The translations under genes and the position numbers were made by a program. From Caldilineaceae bacterium (lineage in GTDB: Bacteria > Chloroflexota > Anaerolineae > Caldilineales > Caldilineaceae): a DNA stretch of 64,000 nucleotides. Shown piece after piece: positions 42,828-52,186 of this stretch; the first letter of the stretch is position 1, and each line of letters starts with the position of its first letter. The DNA lies in the NCBI GenBank assembly GCA_022842065.1, contig JALHQH010000014.1, forward strand, positions 1 to 64,000, in the 5' to 3' direction. The notes below the pieces were generated by a model. The model was not told where the DNA came from. It ran no database searches and worked only from the letters and a program-made list of their open reading frames with translations.

Positions 42828-45302
42828 ATGAATGATGTCGATAAGAGTAAAGCCCAACTGATTGCTGAAGTGCAGGAATTGCGGGCACACTTGGCGCGAC
42901 TTGAGGAACCTGCCCCTGATGACAGTGCCGTAGCCGCTGCGGTGGCGTCCCCAGCCGTTGCCGAAACGCACGCCGACGGGGCAAGCCGCGGCCAGCCGCG
43001 GCTTACGCACATACAGTTGACAGCGGCGCTGCACGCCTATGAAGCAAGGCTTGCCGAAGTGCAACGCGTGGCCAAACTGGGTTATTATTCATACGACATT
43101 GTACATGATAACATCGATTTTTCTGCCTCATTGCACGACATGTTAGGGATTGAGGCCGATCGTCCGGCCAATGCAGCAGATTGGCTTGCCGTTGTTCACC
43201 CGGCGCAACGGTCCATGATGGCAGCATACCTCGCAACGTTGATTCAACAGCGCCAGCACTTTGATAAAGAATACCAAATCATGCATGGCAAATCTGGCCA
43301 GATTGGGTGGGTGCATGGGTTGGGGCAGTTACGGGTTGATGGGGAGGGGCGTCCTGTCGAACTTTTTGGGACGATTCAGGATATTACCGCGCGCAAAATA
43401 GCCGAAGACGCCTTGGTGCAGAGTGAGGCGTCTTACCGTGCGTTGATTGATGGCATGAAAGAAACGGTCTGGGTGGTTGACGGGGATGGCAAATTCATTG
43501 ATGTCAACCGTACCGCCAGCGAACTCTTACACTATAGCCGTGAAGAACTGTTGACCATGGGGCCAAGAGATATCGATGCCAATATCACCGAGGCGATGAT
43601 CAAGCAAGGCCAAAGCAGCCTTGCCCAAAATCGTATTCGGATCTTTGAGACTACGCATATCCGCAAAGATGGTGAGCGTATCCCCGTCGAAATTCAATCA
43701 ACCAGGGTGACTTACCAGGGCAGGGAAGTCACCCTCAGTATTGCGCGCGACATCACCGAACGGAAACAGGCCGAAGCCGCGTTGCAAAGGAGTGAGGCAG
43801 CAAACCGGCTGCTAGCGGCAGTGGTGCACCAGGCGGGTGAGGCCATTGTGATCACCGATTTGGCAGGCACCATCGAGTATGTCAACCCTGCCTATGTGGC
43901 CATGAGCGGCTACCCGGTTGAAGAGCTGGTAGGGCAACAATTGCCGCTGCTGCAGCAGCATGAAGTTATGGACACTGCGCAACGTACGCCGTGGGGGACC
44001 GTACAACAGAACGAAACATGGAATGGTCGCAGCATTGCACAGCGCAAAGATGGCAGTAGCTATCACGCCGATATGACGCTCTTTCCCATCCACGATGCAG
44101 AGGGGCGTATCATCAATTACTGCCAGATCGCTCGCGACATCAGTCATGAGCTGGAATTGGAGCGCCACCTCAACCAAAGCCAACGGCTGGAAACCATCGG
44201 GACGCTGGCCGGCGGCATTGCCCATGAGTTTAACAATATTCTTACCCCGATTATGGGCTATACTGAGTTGGTGGCGAGCAAGCTGCCGGCAACCGATCCG
44301 CTGCAAAACAATTTACAACAGATCCTCAAGAGCGCGCAGCGGGCACGGGCGTTGGTGGGCCAGATTTTGACCTTTAGCCGTCAACATGAACAGCAACGTC
44401 GCCCACTCTATCTTCAGCATGTGATCCACGAAGCGCTCAAGCTCATGCGCCCCACGCTGCCCGCAACCATTGAGATCCGCCAATCGATCGACCCGACTTG
44501 TCAGCAGGTGTTGGCCGATGCGGCCCAATTGCACCAGGTGCTTGTCAATCTGTGTACCAATGCCTTTCACGCCATGGAGATCGATGGCGGCCTTTTAACG
44601 ATTAGCTTGGAACAGGTCGTGATCGATCCTGCGCTTGCGCAACGCTATCCCATTTTGCAGCAAAAAGTGTACGCCTGCTTGACGGTCAGTGATACAGGAA
44701 TCGGTATGGCGAGCGCCACTTTGGAACGGATCTTTGAGCCATTCTTTACGACGAAACCCGTAGATCGCGGCACCGGGCTGGGGCTGTCGGTCGCCCACGG
44801 CATCGTCCGCGCGCATGATGGGGCCTTGCTTGCGCAAAGTGAGTTGGGGCAAGGGGCCAGCTTCCAGATCTATCTCCCCATTTTCGTCGAAGAAGCGGAT
44901 CTGGGCGGCAAAAATGGTGCCCCGGCTGTGCGCGGTCAAGAGCTGATTCTGCTGGTTGATGACGAACCAACCATTACCGCGCTGCTGAAGGATCTGCTCG
45001 AATGGCAGGGTTATCAGGTCGAAGCCTATAATAGCAGTCACGAGGCATTGTCTGCCTTTCGGCAATTTCCCTACAAATTTGATCTGGTGCTCTCCGACTT
45101 AACGATGCCCGGCCTGACGGGTGTCGAGTTGGCCGGCCAATTACAGCAAGTGCGCGCCGGCATTCCCATCATCATCATTACCGGTTACGGCAATCGTCTT
45201 GATGAGAAAACCAAAAAGAGCCACGGCATTCGCCATGTCGCCAGCAAACCGATTGGGATCGCTGAATTGGCCCCCTTGATTCGACAGGTGTTGGATACGT
45301 AG
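42828..45302 (+). CDS. PAS-sensor histidine kinase with C-terminal receiver
   Basis: 824 residues, no membrane helix. A coiled-coil start is followed by three PAS/PAC domains (about 70-190, 200-310, 320-440). The HisKA helix with His466 (IAHEFNNILTP, NtrB-like) is followed by an ATP-binding domain (LHQVLVNLCTNAFHA, GTGLGLSVAHGI). A full receiver domain sits at the end (about 703-820: LLVDDEPT, LVLSDLTMPG with the phospho-Asp near 757, final Lys in ASKPIG). It lies after the first hybrid kinase on the same strand and is likely cytoplasmic. It ends 17 bases from the convergent BTAD regulator gene. Confidence 0.92.
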   Translation: MNDVDKSKAQLIAEVQELRAHLARLEEPAPDDSAVAAAVASPAVAETHADGASRGQPRLTHIQLTAALHAYEARLAEVQRVAKLGYYSYDIVHDNIDFSASLHDMLGIEADRPANAADWLAVVHPAQRSMMAAYLATLIQQRQHFDKEYQIMHGKSGQIGWVHGLGQLRVDGEGRPVELFGTIQDITARKIAEDALVQSEASYRALIDGMKETVWVVDGDGKFIDVNRTASELLHYSREELLTMGPRDIDANITEAMIKQGQSSLAQNRIRIFETTHIRKDGERIPVEIQSTRVTYQGREVTLSIARDITERKQAEAALQRSEAANRLLAAVVHQAGEAIVITDLAGTIEYVNPAYVAMSGYPVEELVGQQLPLLQQHEVMDTAQRTPWGTVQQNETWNGRSIAQRKDGSSYHADMTLFPIHDAEGRIINYCQIARDISHELELERHLNQSQRLETIGTLAGGIAHEFNNILTPIMGYTELVASKLPATDPLQNNLQQILKSAQRARALVGQILTFSRQHEQQRRPLYLQHVIHEALKLMRPTLPATIEIRQSIDPTCQQVLADAAQLHQVLVNLCTNAFHAMEIDGGLLTISLEQVVIDPALAQRYPILQQKVYACLTVSDTGIGMASATLERIFEPFFTTKPVDRGTGLGLSVAHGIVRAHDGALLAQSELGQGASFQIYLPIFVEEADLGGKNGAPAVRGQELILLVDDEPTITALLKDLLEWQGYQVEAYNSSHEALSAFRQFPYKFDLVLSDLTMPGLTGVELAGQLQQVRAGIPIIIITGYGNRLDEKTKKSHGIRHVASKPIGIAELAPLIRQVLDT

Positions 45303-45319
45303 CATACTGCGCGGTAGAT

Positions 45320-48300
45320 CTAAGGCTGAAGTAACCCGGTACGTAGCTGGGCTCGTAAGTGGGCTGCCGTAGCTTTTAATTGCCGATAATCTGTTGTTGC
45401 CAGCTGTTCTTCCGCCATCTGCAGATATTTTGCTGCGCGCGCTAGCTCTGACCGTTGGAAGAGTAGGGCTGTCAGCCACAGGTCAATCTGAATTTGTAGG
45501 TGACGAATCTGCTCGGTCGCCAACGCCGCTTTGGCCGCGCTAAGTAGGTGTTCCGCCTCCGCCAGATCACCTTGGGCCTGGGCAGCCCGCCCCAAATGGG
45601 CTTGTAGATTGGCCATAAAGGTCTGATTCTCATATTTTTCGGCCAGCGCCATTGCTTCGGTAAAGGATGCCGTGGCGGTTGCCAGTTCGCCACGCGCCAG
45701 CGCGATCTCACCCCGTGTGCTCAAAAGGTAGTAGTAGATGGGGCGCAAGGCATAGGTTTGGGCGAGGCTTAAGGCTGCTTCAATTAAGCGCTGGGCGTTG
45801 GCAACGGCGCCGGTGAGTAGGGTGGCATAGGCCAGATTATTAAGACTCAGCGCTTCAAAGAGAATGCTCTTGCCACTCTGGGCAACCTGTTGTGCCTGGC
45901 GGAATTTGTCAAGTGCTTGCGCATAATCACCACGCTCCAGCGAGAGATTGCCCCATTCAAACCAACTCATCAGCGCAATTTCGGAATCAAGCGCATGTTC
46001 AGTCACTAAACGTGTCGCTTCAATATAGTGCTGTTCGGCTTCGCCCAAATCATAGCCATTCCGAAATTTTGCCGTGCCCATCAAATAGTGGGCGCTGGCA
46101 TGAAGGGTCGGATCCGCCACCACTTCTAGATCAGGCAACACGCGCCGCGCCCAGCGCAACACCTGCGCGCCTTCCTGGGTGCCCAGATAGCTTGTCGCCA
46201 AGCGTAACCCAGCCTTGATTGCCCCCTGTGCATTACCCAACGTTTCATAGCCTTCCAGCGCAGCCTCCATGATGGTGCGCGCCGCGGCAATTTTGCCTGG
46301 CAATAGCATCAGCGCCATGCCCAGCCCCAACTGGCGATCCGGGGTGGGGTGTAACGTGTGCGCCTGCTCATAAAAGGTAACCGCTTCTTGTGCCGCGCCA
46401 ATTCGCAAGGCCTCGGCTCCAGCCAACTCGGCAAAGCGGGCGGCCTCGAACTTTGCGCCGGCCGCGCCATAGTGATAGGCCAGTTGTCCAGCAACTTGAC
46501 CTGTGACTGGCATTAATGAGGGCTGGTGGTGCGCGAACAACCCCTCTGCCGCCCGCCGGTGGAGCAACTTGCGGCGGCCATTGCTCAAGCCCTCGCGTAC
46601 CACCGTGGCGACCAGCCCGTGCGCAAACTCATAACCATCACCGCGCTCAATCATGATCCCTGCCGTCAACAGCCCGTCAAGCGCGTCAATGGTACTTTCC
46701 TCGCTGCGGCCACTGGTCTGCGCCAGCAAGCTGACCTCAATGGTTGGCTCTAAGATCGCCGCGGCTTGCAGGACCGGTTGCCATGTTTCTGCCAGATAAC
46801 TTAGCCGCGCCTGGACCAATTCGGCCAAGGTGGCAGGCACCCCATCGACGGCAATGTCACTCAGTTGCGTCAGGTAATAAGGGTTACCGCCACTCTGCAT
46901 GTGCAGATATTCGGCCATGGGTGCGTTGCTGCCCAATGCCGTGAGCAGCGTGGTTGTCTCTGTGCTGGTAAAGGAGGGCAAATCGATGCGCTGGAGCAAC
47001 CCGTCCCGCTGCCACTGGGCGATGAGCCGGGCCAACGGGGGCGTGACATCCTGTGCGCGGTAAGCGCCGACCAGCAGCAACGGTTCCGCGCTCATGCGAT
47101 CGGTGAGATAGAGCAGCCAATCCAGCGTTGCCCCGTCGGCCCAATGCAGGTCATCGATAAAGAGGATCAACGGGTTGCCTGCAAAGGCGCGCAAAAATTG
47201 GGTCAATGCTTCGGCGATGAGGCCGCGCTCTTCAAGCGGTGAGAGCGTTGTCTCCAATGGTACGGCGGTGGTTGGCGGCAGGACATCCTGCAAGTTTGGC
47301 GCCAGCCGGCGGAGTTCCGCGCGCCAAACCGGCAACAACTGGTCGGCGATCTGCCGTAACTGGCTGCGACAGGGTAATGTACCCAAGAGGCGGCGCATCG
47401 GCTCAAAGGGCAACTGCTGGGTCGTGTTGAGCGCCCTGGTCGCCAGCACTACCGGCGTGGGGGTAAGGCCGGCGATCCACTGTTGCCATAGCGTGGTTTT
47501 GCCCATCCCCAATTCGCCACTGAGCAAGACAACGCGCGCTTGCCCCTGTTGCGCGGCCACCCGTGCGCGATCTAGCGCCGCTAACTGCTCTTGGCGGCCG
47601 ATAAAAGGTTTTGGAGCGGTGGGGTGGGGCGATACCATAAGGGGGGGAACCATTGTTGTGTGCGTAATGCCATTGGGCTGAATACGGGCAGCAGTGGGCG
47701 TTGGTTCAGCGCGATCGCTACTTTGCGCGCCATGCTGATTGAGCAGCGCGGCGTGTAGTGCTTGCGTTGCCGGCAAAGGGGCCACATTTAGCTCGGTTAC
47801 TAATAAGCTCTTTAACTGCTCGTATTGGCGCAGCGCTGCGGCACGTAAGCCTTGTTGGGTATAGGCAACAATCAACTGCTGATGCAGTGGTTCATGCAAA
47901 GGATCATAATGGAGGCCACGCTGTGCTGCCTCAATCACCCCTGGCCAATCGCTTGCTTGCCGTTTTAGGCTGAGTAATGCGGTGAGCGCCTGGAGATAAA
48001 GTTGACCTAACTGCGCTCGCTCAGTTGCCAACCAGAGCTCAAACTCGGGGGCTTCATGGAGCACAACGCCATCCAGCAAGGGGCCACGCCAGAGTTGGAG
48101 CAGCGCTTCTAGCGTATGCGCATCCGGAGTGCCGTGCTGTAACTGCTGCTGTATACCCGTTACAAAGGCGGCTACATCGCTCCAAACTGTGGGACTCAGT
48201 GCCAGCGTGTCACCATCGGTGAGAATCGCTTCATCACCCAAGCTTTGGCGCAGTTGCCAGAGGCGGTTGCGCAGGTTTTTGCGCGCGGCGTCCGTATGGC

Positions 48301-48463
48301 TTTCCGTCCAGAGCAGGCCGAGCAGCTGGTCACGGCTCTGCGCCCGGCGCGTCACGGCCAAGTAGGCTAGCAGCGCCTGCACTTTGGCAATATGTAGGTC
48401 GAGTGGCTGCCCATCGCGTTGCAGCTGCGGCGTGCCCAAGAAGGCGAGACGAATCGTTGACAT
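45320..48463 (-). CDS. BTAD-AAA-TPR transcriptional activator (AfsR/SARP-like)
   Basis: 1047 residues from the ATG at 48463; the 20 residues of extra frame upstream look non-coding. A winged helix (residues about 1-95, IRLAFLGTPQL opening) is followed by the BTAD helical domain (about 100-245). A AAA/NB-ARC-like ATPase starts near 290 with FIGRQEQL and Walker A GELGMGKTT; Walker B is LILFIDDLHWAD. The C-terminal ~400 residues are tetratricopeptide repeats. Such proteins activate transcription in response to ligands or partners. Its target is unknown. Convergent with the second hybrid kinase. Confidence 0.9.
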   Translation of the reverse strand: MSTIRLAFLGTPQLQRDGQPLDLHIAKVQALLAYLAVTRRAQSRDQLLGLLWTESHTDAARKNLRNRLWQLRQSLGDEAILTDGDTLALSPTVWSDVAAFVTGIQQQLQHGTPDAHTLEALLQLWRGPLLDGVVLHEAPEFELWLATERAQLGQLYLQALTALLSLKRQASDWPGVIEAAQRGLHYDPLHEPLHQQLIVAYTQQGLRAAALRQYEQLKSLLVTELNVAPLPATQALHAALLNQHGAQSSDRAEPTPTAARIQPNGITHTTMVPPLMVSPHPTAPKPFIGRQEQLAALDRARVAAQQGQARVVLLSGELGMGKTTLWQQWIAGLTPTPVVLATRALNTTQQLPFEPMRRLLGTLPCRSQLRQIADQLLPVWRAELRRLAPNLQDVLPPTTAVPLETTLSPLEERGLIAEALTQFLRAFAGNPLILFIDDLHWADGATLDWLLYLTDRMSAEPLLLVGAYRAQDVTPPLARLIAQWQRDGLLQRIDLPSFTSTETTTLLTALGSNAPMAEYLHMQSGGNPYYLTQLSDIAVDGVPATLAELVQARLSYLAETWQPVLQAAAILEPTIEVSLLAQTSGRSEESTIDALDGLLTAGIMIERGDGYEFAHGLVATVVREGLSNGRRKLLHRRAAEGLFAHHQPSLMPVTGQVAGQLAYHYGAAGAKFEAARFAELAGAEALRIGAAQEAVTFYEQAHTLHPTPDRQLGLGMALMLLPGKIAAARTIMEAALEGYETLGNAQGAIKAGLRLATSYLGTQEGAQVLRWARRVLPDLEVVADPTLHASAHYLMGTAKFRNGYDLGEAEQHYIEATRLVTEHALDSEIALMSWFEWGNLSLERGDYAQALDKFRQAQQVAQSGKSILFEALSLNNLAYATLLTGAVANAQRLIEAALSLAQTYALRPIYYYLLSTRGEIALARGELATATASFTEAMALAEKYENQTFMANLQAHLGRAAQAQGDLAEAEHLLSAAKAALATEQIRHLQIQIDLWLTALLFQRSELARAAKYLQMAEEQLATTDYRQLKATAAHLRAQLRTGLLQP

Positions 48464-48622
48464 GATGGGATTGTAACACAGAGGCGCGACGCGGCTAAAG
48501 CCCTCAGGGTGACTGGTGCGCATTTTCCAGTAGAGCTATGAAGTATCATGGCTCTACTGGAAAATGCGCACAACTGCTGCTTGCCGCTGTTACACCGCTC
48601 CGCTACAATAAATTCCCTCGAT

Positions 48623-48859
48623 CTTTCCAGCAATCATTCCCGAAATCTGGCGCAATCCCCGCCCGAAGCATTGTCCGGTGACCATGAGGGCGGCGACTAT
48701 TTTGAAGTGATGGACTTTGTCGACGCCATCCAAGGCCGCAAGCCACCCACCATCGGCATCCACGAAGCAATGGACATGACCCTCCCCGGCCTGGTCAGCC
48801 AGGAATCGATCCGGCGTGAAGGCGAGTGGTTACCGGTGCCTGATTCGCGCCTCTGGTAA
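48623..48859 (+). pseudogene. 3' fragment of a Gfo/Idh/MocA-family oxidoreductase gene
   Basis: About 65 codons encode what looks like the C-terminal end of an NAD(P)-dependent sugar dehydrogenase: GGDYFEVMDFVDAIQGRKPP, IGIHEAMDMTLPGLVSQESI and a closing LPVPD. The N-terminal Rossmann domain, about 300 residues, is missing; upstream codons in this frame look random and the region borders the BTAD gene start. The TAA at 48857-48859 is the original stop. A clear 5' deletion, non-functional. Confidence 0.72.
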
Positions 48860-48890
48860 AGGGCTGAAAGCGATCCACGAAAACACACGA

Positions 48891-48965
48891 CGATCCACGA
48901 ATTTACACGAAGGAACACGAAGAGAATGCTTTTCTTCGTGTTCCTTCGTGTAAATTCGTGGATCG
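48891..48965. terminator. 33-bp stem TTCGTG-repeat hairpin between convergent genes
   Basis: Perfect 33-base arms (48891-48923 and 48933-48965), built from ATCCACGAA, TTACACGAAGG and AACACGAAG units, with a nine-base loop and TTTTT after the second arm. The motifs resemble a TTCGTGTTCCTTCGTG repeat common in environmental genomes. It probably acts as a terminator between the gene fragment and the response regulator. Confidence 0.82.
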
Positions 48966-48979
48966 CTTTTTAGATGGCC

Positions 48980-49621
48980 CTATACCAATCCATGTTTGAT
49001 GGCAATGATCGCGGCCTGGGTACGGTCGGTCACATCGAGTTTGACAAAGATGTTGCTGACGTAATTTTGCACGGTGCCTTTGGAGAGGAAGAGCCGCCCG
49101 GCGATTTCGGTGTTCGAGAGTCCGCTGGCCAGCAAACTGAGAATTTCACGCTCACGCTCGCTGAGATCCGCCGCAATGTTGCTGCTGGTCGGTGTGCTGC
49201 CCGGCTGGGTAATATAGTGCAAGAGTTTGCCCGCCACTTTGGGATCGATATGGGTCGTCCCCGCTGCGGTGCCGCGGATCGCCGCGATGATCTGTTCACG
49301 CGGTGCGTCTTTGAGCAGATAACCGGACGCACCGGCACGAATCGCGTCAAAGACCCACTCATCATCGTCATAGGTGGTGAGCACAAGCACTTTTGTAGTG
49401 GGATATTGTTGACGAATCTGCCGGGTGGCCAGAATCCCATTCATGATCGGCATGCGCAGATCCATCAAGACCACGTCCGGGTGGTGGCCGGCGACCAGCT
49501 CAACGGCCTGCGCGCCATCATGGGCAACGGCCACCACTTCCAAGCCACCCGCCGACCGCAGAATCATCTGCATCCCCTCGGTCACAATCTCTTGGTCATC
49601 ACAGAGCAGTACTTTGATCAT
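48980..49621 (-). CDS. NarL/LuxR-type response regulator
   Basis: 213 residues. A receiver domain (KVLLCDDQE, phospho-Asp in VVLMDLRMP near residue 53, Thr in LVLTTYDDD, Lys in YLLKDAP) is followed by a LuxR-type helix-turn-helix (LSEREREILSLLASGLSNTEIA and GTVQNYVSNI). Partner of the histidine kinase at 49767, which lies upstream on the same strand. The pair is divergent from a MacB-like efflux operon, the usual arrangement of LiaRS/DesKR-like systems that control antibiotic or envelope-stress transporters. Confidence 0.93.
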   Translation of the reverse strand: MIKVLLCDDQEIVTEGMQMILRSAGGLEVVAVAHDGAQAVELVAGHHPDVVLMDLRMPIMNGILATRQIRQQYPTTKVLVLTTYDDDEWVFDAIRAGASGYLLKDAPREQIIAAIRGTAAGTTHIDPKVAGKLLHYITQPGSTPTSSNIAADLSEREREILSLLASGLSNTEIAGRLFLSKGTVQNYVSNIFVKLDVTDRTQAAIIAIKHGLV

Positions 49622-49644
49622 GGTTAGGTCCTGGTTAGGAATGG

Positions 49645-49766
49645 GTGTATTGGTAAATCAGTAAATCGGTAAATCAGTAGAGCGGTAGCTGATGAAAAAC
49701 ACGCTATTCCTGAATGATGTACCGATTTACCAGTGTACCGATCTACTGATGTACCGATTTACTAAT
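49645..49766. repeat. AATCGGTA-type imperfect palindrome, copy 2
   Basis: TGGTAAATCAGTAAATCGGTAAATCAGTAGAGCGGTA-like units on the left face GTACCGATTTACCAGTGTACCGATCTACTG-like units on the right. The same unit builds the hairpin at 23680-23754, but here pairing is imperfect. It separates the histidine kinase from its response regulator. Confidence 0.7.
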
Positions 49767-51080
49767 CTACTTCCCCGACAACACTACTTCCACACTGGTG
49801 CCGCTGCCGGCTTGGCTCTTGACGGTGGCGGTGGCACCGATCAAGGCGGCGCGTTCTTGGATCCCGTCTAGCCCGAAGTGACCGTTACGCCCTGTGGCTG
49901 TGGGGGCAATGCCGGCGCCGTTGTCACGCACGGTCAGCCGCACTTGGCCGGCTGATTTTACCAGCAAGACTGCCAACTGACTAGCGCCCGCATGTTTGAG
50001 CACATTCGATAGGGCTTCCTGCCCAATCCGATAGAGATTCTGTTCGGTTGCTGGTGGTAATTCGCCAATCTCCTCTAATTGCAGATCAAGGTGCAGGCCA
50101 CCGCGCTGGGCGGTGGTTTCGGCCAGGGTACGCAACGCCAAGCGTAGCCCCAAATCATCTAGTGGCGAGGCGCGCAGCGCTTGCATGGCGCGGCGCGTTT
50201 CGGCTAGTCCGCTACGGGTTTGTGCGAGCGCCTTGTTGAGCAACCTGCGCGCCTCGCCCGGTGACGCTTCGAGCGAACTGTCAACCGCTTCTAACTGGAC
50301 CGCGACGGCGCTGAGGGAATGGGCGAGCGTGTCATGCAATTCGCGCGCCATGCGATTGCGCTCATGGCTGATCGTCAACTGTTCAAGCGTTTCGGCATGG
50401 ATGCGCAATTTTTCATTGGCTGCGGCCAATTCACCGCGCTGTTGCTGCTGTGCCCCGATCATACGGGTGATAATATAGCCGACCGCGCTAAAGATGACGG
50501 TGCGGATAATCAAAGTAAAGACCAATGGGGGCGGGTCACTGTTGCTTAACAATGCCGGCACGTACGCCATCGTCCAGAGCACAAACGGCAGCTCAAAGAG
50601 GGTAAGCACGGCGATATACCAGAGCACCAGTTTAAAATCATATTGCCAGGCCACCATCACCAGCGGCACGAACAAGGCCACCAGTAGACTCCACTCGCTC
50701 CCGACTGAATCGAAGCCTTCATGCGCCAGCGCTTGGAAAAGGGCCTGGTCAGTGCCAAGTTGAAAGATGATATAGAAGCGTTGCAAAATTGCGCCGGCAC
50801 TATAGAGAGCAATCGCTAGTGGCAGATACCAGCGCCCAGTCCAGCGCGCGATGCTGGTTGAATAAAGATAGACTAAGAAGGCTAACACGCTCAGCCACTC
50901 GATCAGCACATCTAGCGGAAAAATTGAAGTTGCCACCGCAATTTCACCACTCCAGACCACATACAAAGTCATGATTGCCGTTATCGTCTGTAAGACCAAG
51001 GCCACTCCTAAAATCAGGCGAAAGACGGCCAACAAGCCTGGTTCTAAGTGCGCTTGTGCTGTGTTAACTGCTTGCCCCAT
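49767..51080 (-). CDS. Membrane sensor histidine kinase, HisKA_3 type
   Basis: 437 residues. Residues about 15-220 hold five or six membrane helices. A HisKA_3 dimerisation domain follows, with the phospho-acceptor His in MARELHDTLAHSLSA, then a HATPase domain (QEALSNVLKHA, DNGAGI, GHFGLDGIQERA). These kinases phosphorylate NarL-type regulators, here the one at 48980. The membrane portion has very short loops, as in sensors of envelope or lipid stress. The gene is divergent from the MacB-like efflux genes across a 358-base gap. Confidence 0.92.
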   Translation of the reverse strand: MGQAVNTAQAHLEPGLLAVFRLILGVALVLQTITAIMTLYVVWSGEIAVATSIFPLDVLIEWLSVLAFLVYLYSTSIARWTGRWYLPLAIALYSAGAILQRFYIIFQLGTDQALFQALAHEGFDSVGSEWSLLVALFVPLVMVAWQYDFKLVLWYIAVLTLFELPFVLWTMAYVPALLSNSDPPPLVFTLIIRTVIFSAVGYIITRMIGAQQQQRGELAAANEKLRIHAETLEQLTISHERNRMARELHDTLAHSLSAVAVQLEAVDSSLEASPGEARRLLNKALAQTRSGLAETRRAMQALRASPLDDLGLRLALRTLAETTAQRGGLHLDLQLEEIGELPPATEQNLYRIGQEALSNVLKHAGASQLAVLLVKSAGQVRLTVRDNGAGIAPTATGRNGHFGLDGIQERAALIGATATVKSQAGSGTSVEVVLSGK

Positions 51081-51142
51081 TTGTTTACTGCTTTCTGATC
51101 ACGTCGGCGCTACACCGCGAACTGTCATTTCGAGAAGGTAAC

Positions 51143-51240
51143 GACCAAGCCACCCCCTCCCAGCCTCCCCCGTGTACAGGGGAGGAGCGGACTTATTCCC
51201 TCCCTGTACACGGGGAGGGTTAGGGAGGGGTGGCTTGGTC
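51143..51240. repeat. GC-rich palindromic intergenic element, copy 2
   Basis: Near-complementary ends (GACCAAGCCACCCCCTCCC and GGGAGGGGTGGCTTGGTC) and an inner GTGTACAGG/CCTGTACAC pair. The right half (TATTCCCTCCCT, GGGGAGGGTTAGGGAGGGG) is shared with 28841-28957. It lies in the gap between the kinase and efflux genes. Confidence 0.75.
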
Positions 51241-51318
51241 ATTACGGCGACCTTTAGTATAGCATAAGCCGTCCCGTGCCGTGGCAGTGAGCCGAATGCT
51301 ATGCCGCTATGAGCCCAC

Positions 51319-51335
51319 TCACATCAGTCATGTGA
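51319..51335. promoter_or_regulatory. Candidate operator for the NarL-type regulator
   Basis: TCACAT-CAGTC-ATGTGA is a dyad of the size bound by NarL-type dimers. A second imperfect dyad, AGTGTGATCACT, is at 51354-51365. Both lie between the kinase gene and the efflux operon, within 120 bases of its start. Binding is inferred from position only. Confidence 0.4.
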
Positions 51336-51438
51336 ACAGGCACCACGACCAATGAGTGTGATCACTAGGCGGCGTACGTGCCATCCGGTAAGCTAGGGCT
51401 ATCAAAATTCAGCAGTGCGATAGAGAGGAGTGCAGTAA

Positions 51439-52182
51439 ATGAGTCAACTTTCACCTAATCCCGCCGTGATTGCCATGCGGGAGATGAGCAAAGTTTATAC
51501 GATGGGCGAAACCGAGGTGCGGGCCTTAAATGGTGTTTCGCTCACGGTACAGGCGGGTGAGTATGTGGCAATTATCGGGGCCAGCGGTTCAGGCAAAAGC
51601 ACGCTCATGAATATGATCGGCCTGCTTGATCGGCCAACCACCGGCAGTTACGAGATCAGCGGTAGCGAGACTAGTGCGCTAAGTAAAAATGCGCAGGCGA
51701 TCATGCGTAACAAAAAGATCGGTTTTATCTTTCAGCGCTTTAATCTCCTGGCCCGCACGCCGGCGATTCGCCAGGTGGAACTGCCGCTCTTCTATGCCGG
51801 GATTACGGGTAGCCTGGCTCGTGAACGGGCGACCGCAGCGTTGACCAGGGTCGGGTTGGGCAACCGCACCGACCATCGCCCGGATCAACTGTCGGGTGGG
51901 CAGCAACAGCGGGTGGCGATTGCACGCGCCTTGGTCACCAACCCGAGCCTGCTCTTGGCTGATGAGCCAACCGGCGCACTCGATACCAAAACGACGGCGG
52001 AGATTCTCAATCTTTTTGATGAGTTGCACAGCCAGGGCTTGACCCTGGTGGTGGTGACCCATGATATGAAAGTCGCTGGGCGCGCCCAGCGCATCGTCAC
52101 CCTGATGGATGGTGAAGTCATCAGCGATATGGTCAACAGTGGTGATGGGCTGACCCGTTCAATCGAACATGTGGAGGCATAG
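51439..52182 (+). CDS. MacB/LolD-type ABC transporter ATPase
   Basis: 247 residues. Walker A GASGSGKSTLMN near residue 53, the MacB/LolD hallmark IMRNKKIGFIFQRFNLL, signature LSGGQQQRVAI and Walker B LLLADEPTGALD. It pairs with the FtsX-type permease that follows four bases after its stop and with the membrane-fusion protein at 53489. In this class the three subunits export peptides, lipids or antibiotics. A ribosome site AGAGGAG lies upstream. Expression is probably controlled by the divergent two-component pair. Confidence 0.93.
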   Translation: MSQLSPNPAVIAMREMSKVYTMGETEVRALNGVSLTVQAGEYVAIIGASGSGKSTLMNMIGLLDRPTTGSYEISGSETSALSKNAQAIMRNKKIGFIFQRFNLLARTPAIRQVELPLFYAGITGSLARERATAALTRVGLGNRTDHRPDQLSGGQQQRVAIARALVTNPSLLLADEPTGALDTKTTAEILNLFDELHSQGLTLVVVTHDMKVAGRAQRIVTLMDGEVISDMVNSGDGLTRSIEHVEA

Positions 52183-52186
52183 GGCT

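Noticed and set aside
48974..49627. Plus-strand 217-codon open frame
   Set aside because: Antisense to the NarL-type response regulator, which has complete receiver and helix-turn-helix motifs.
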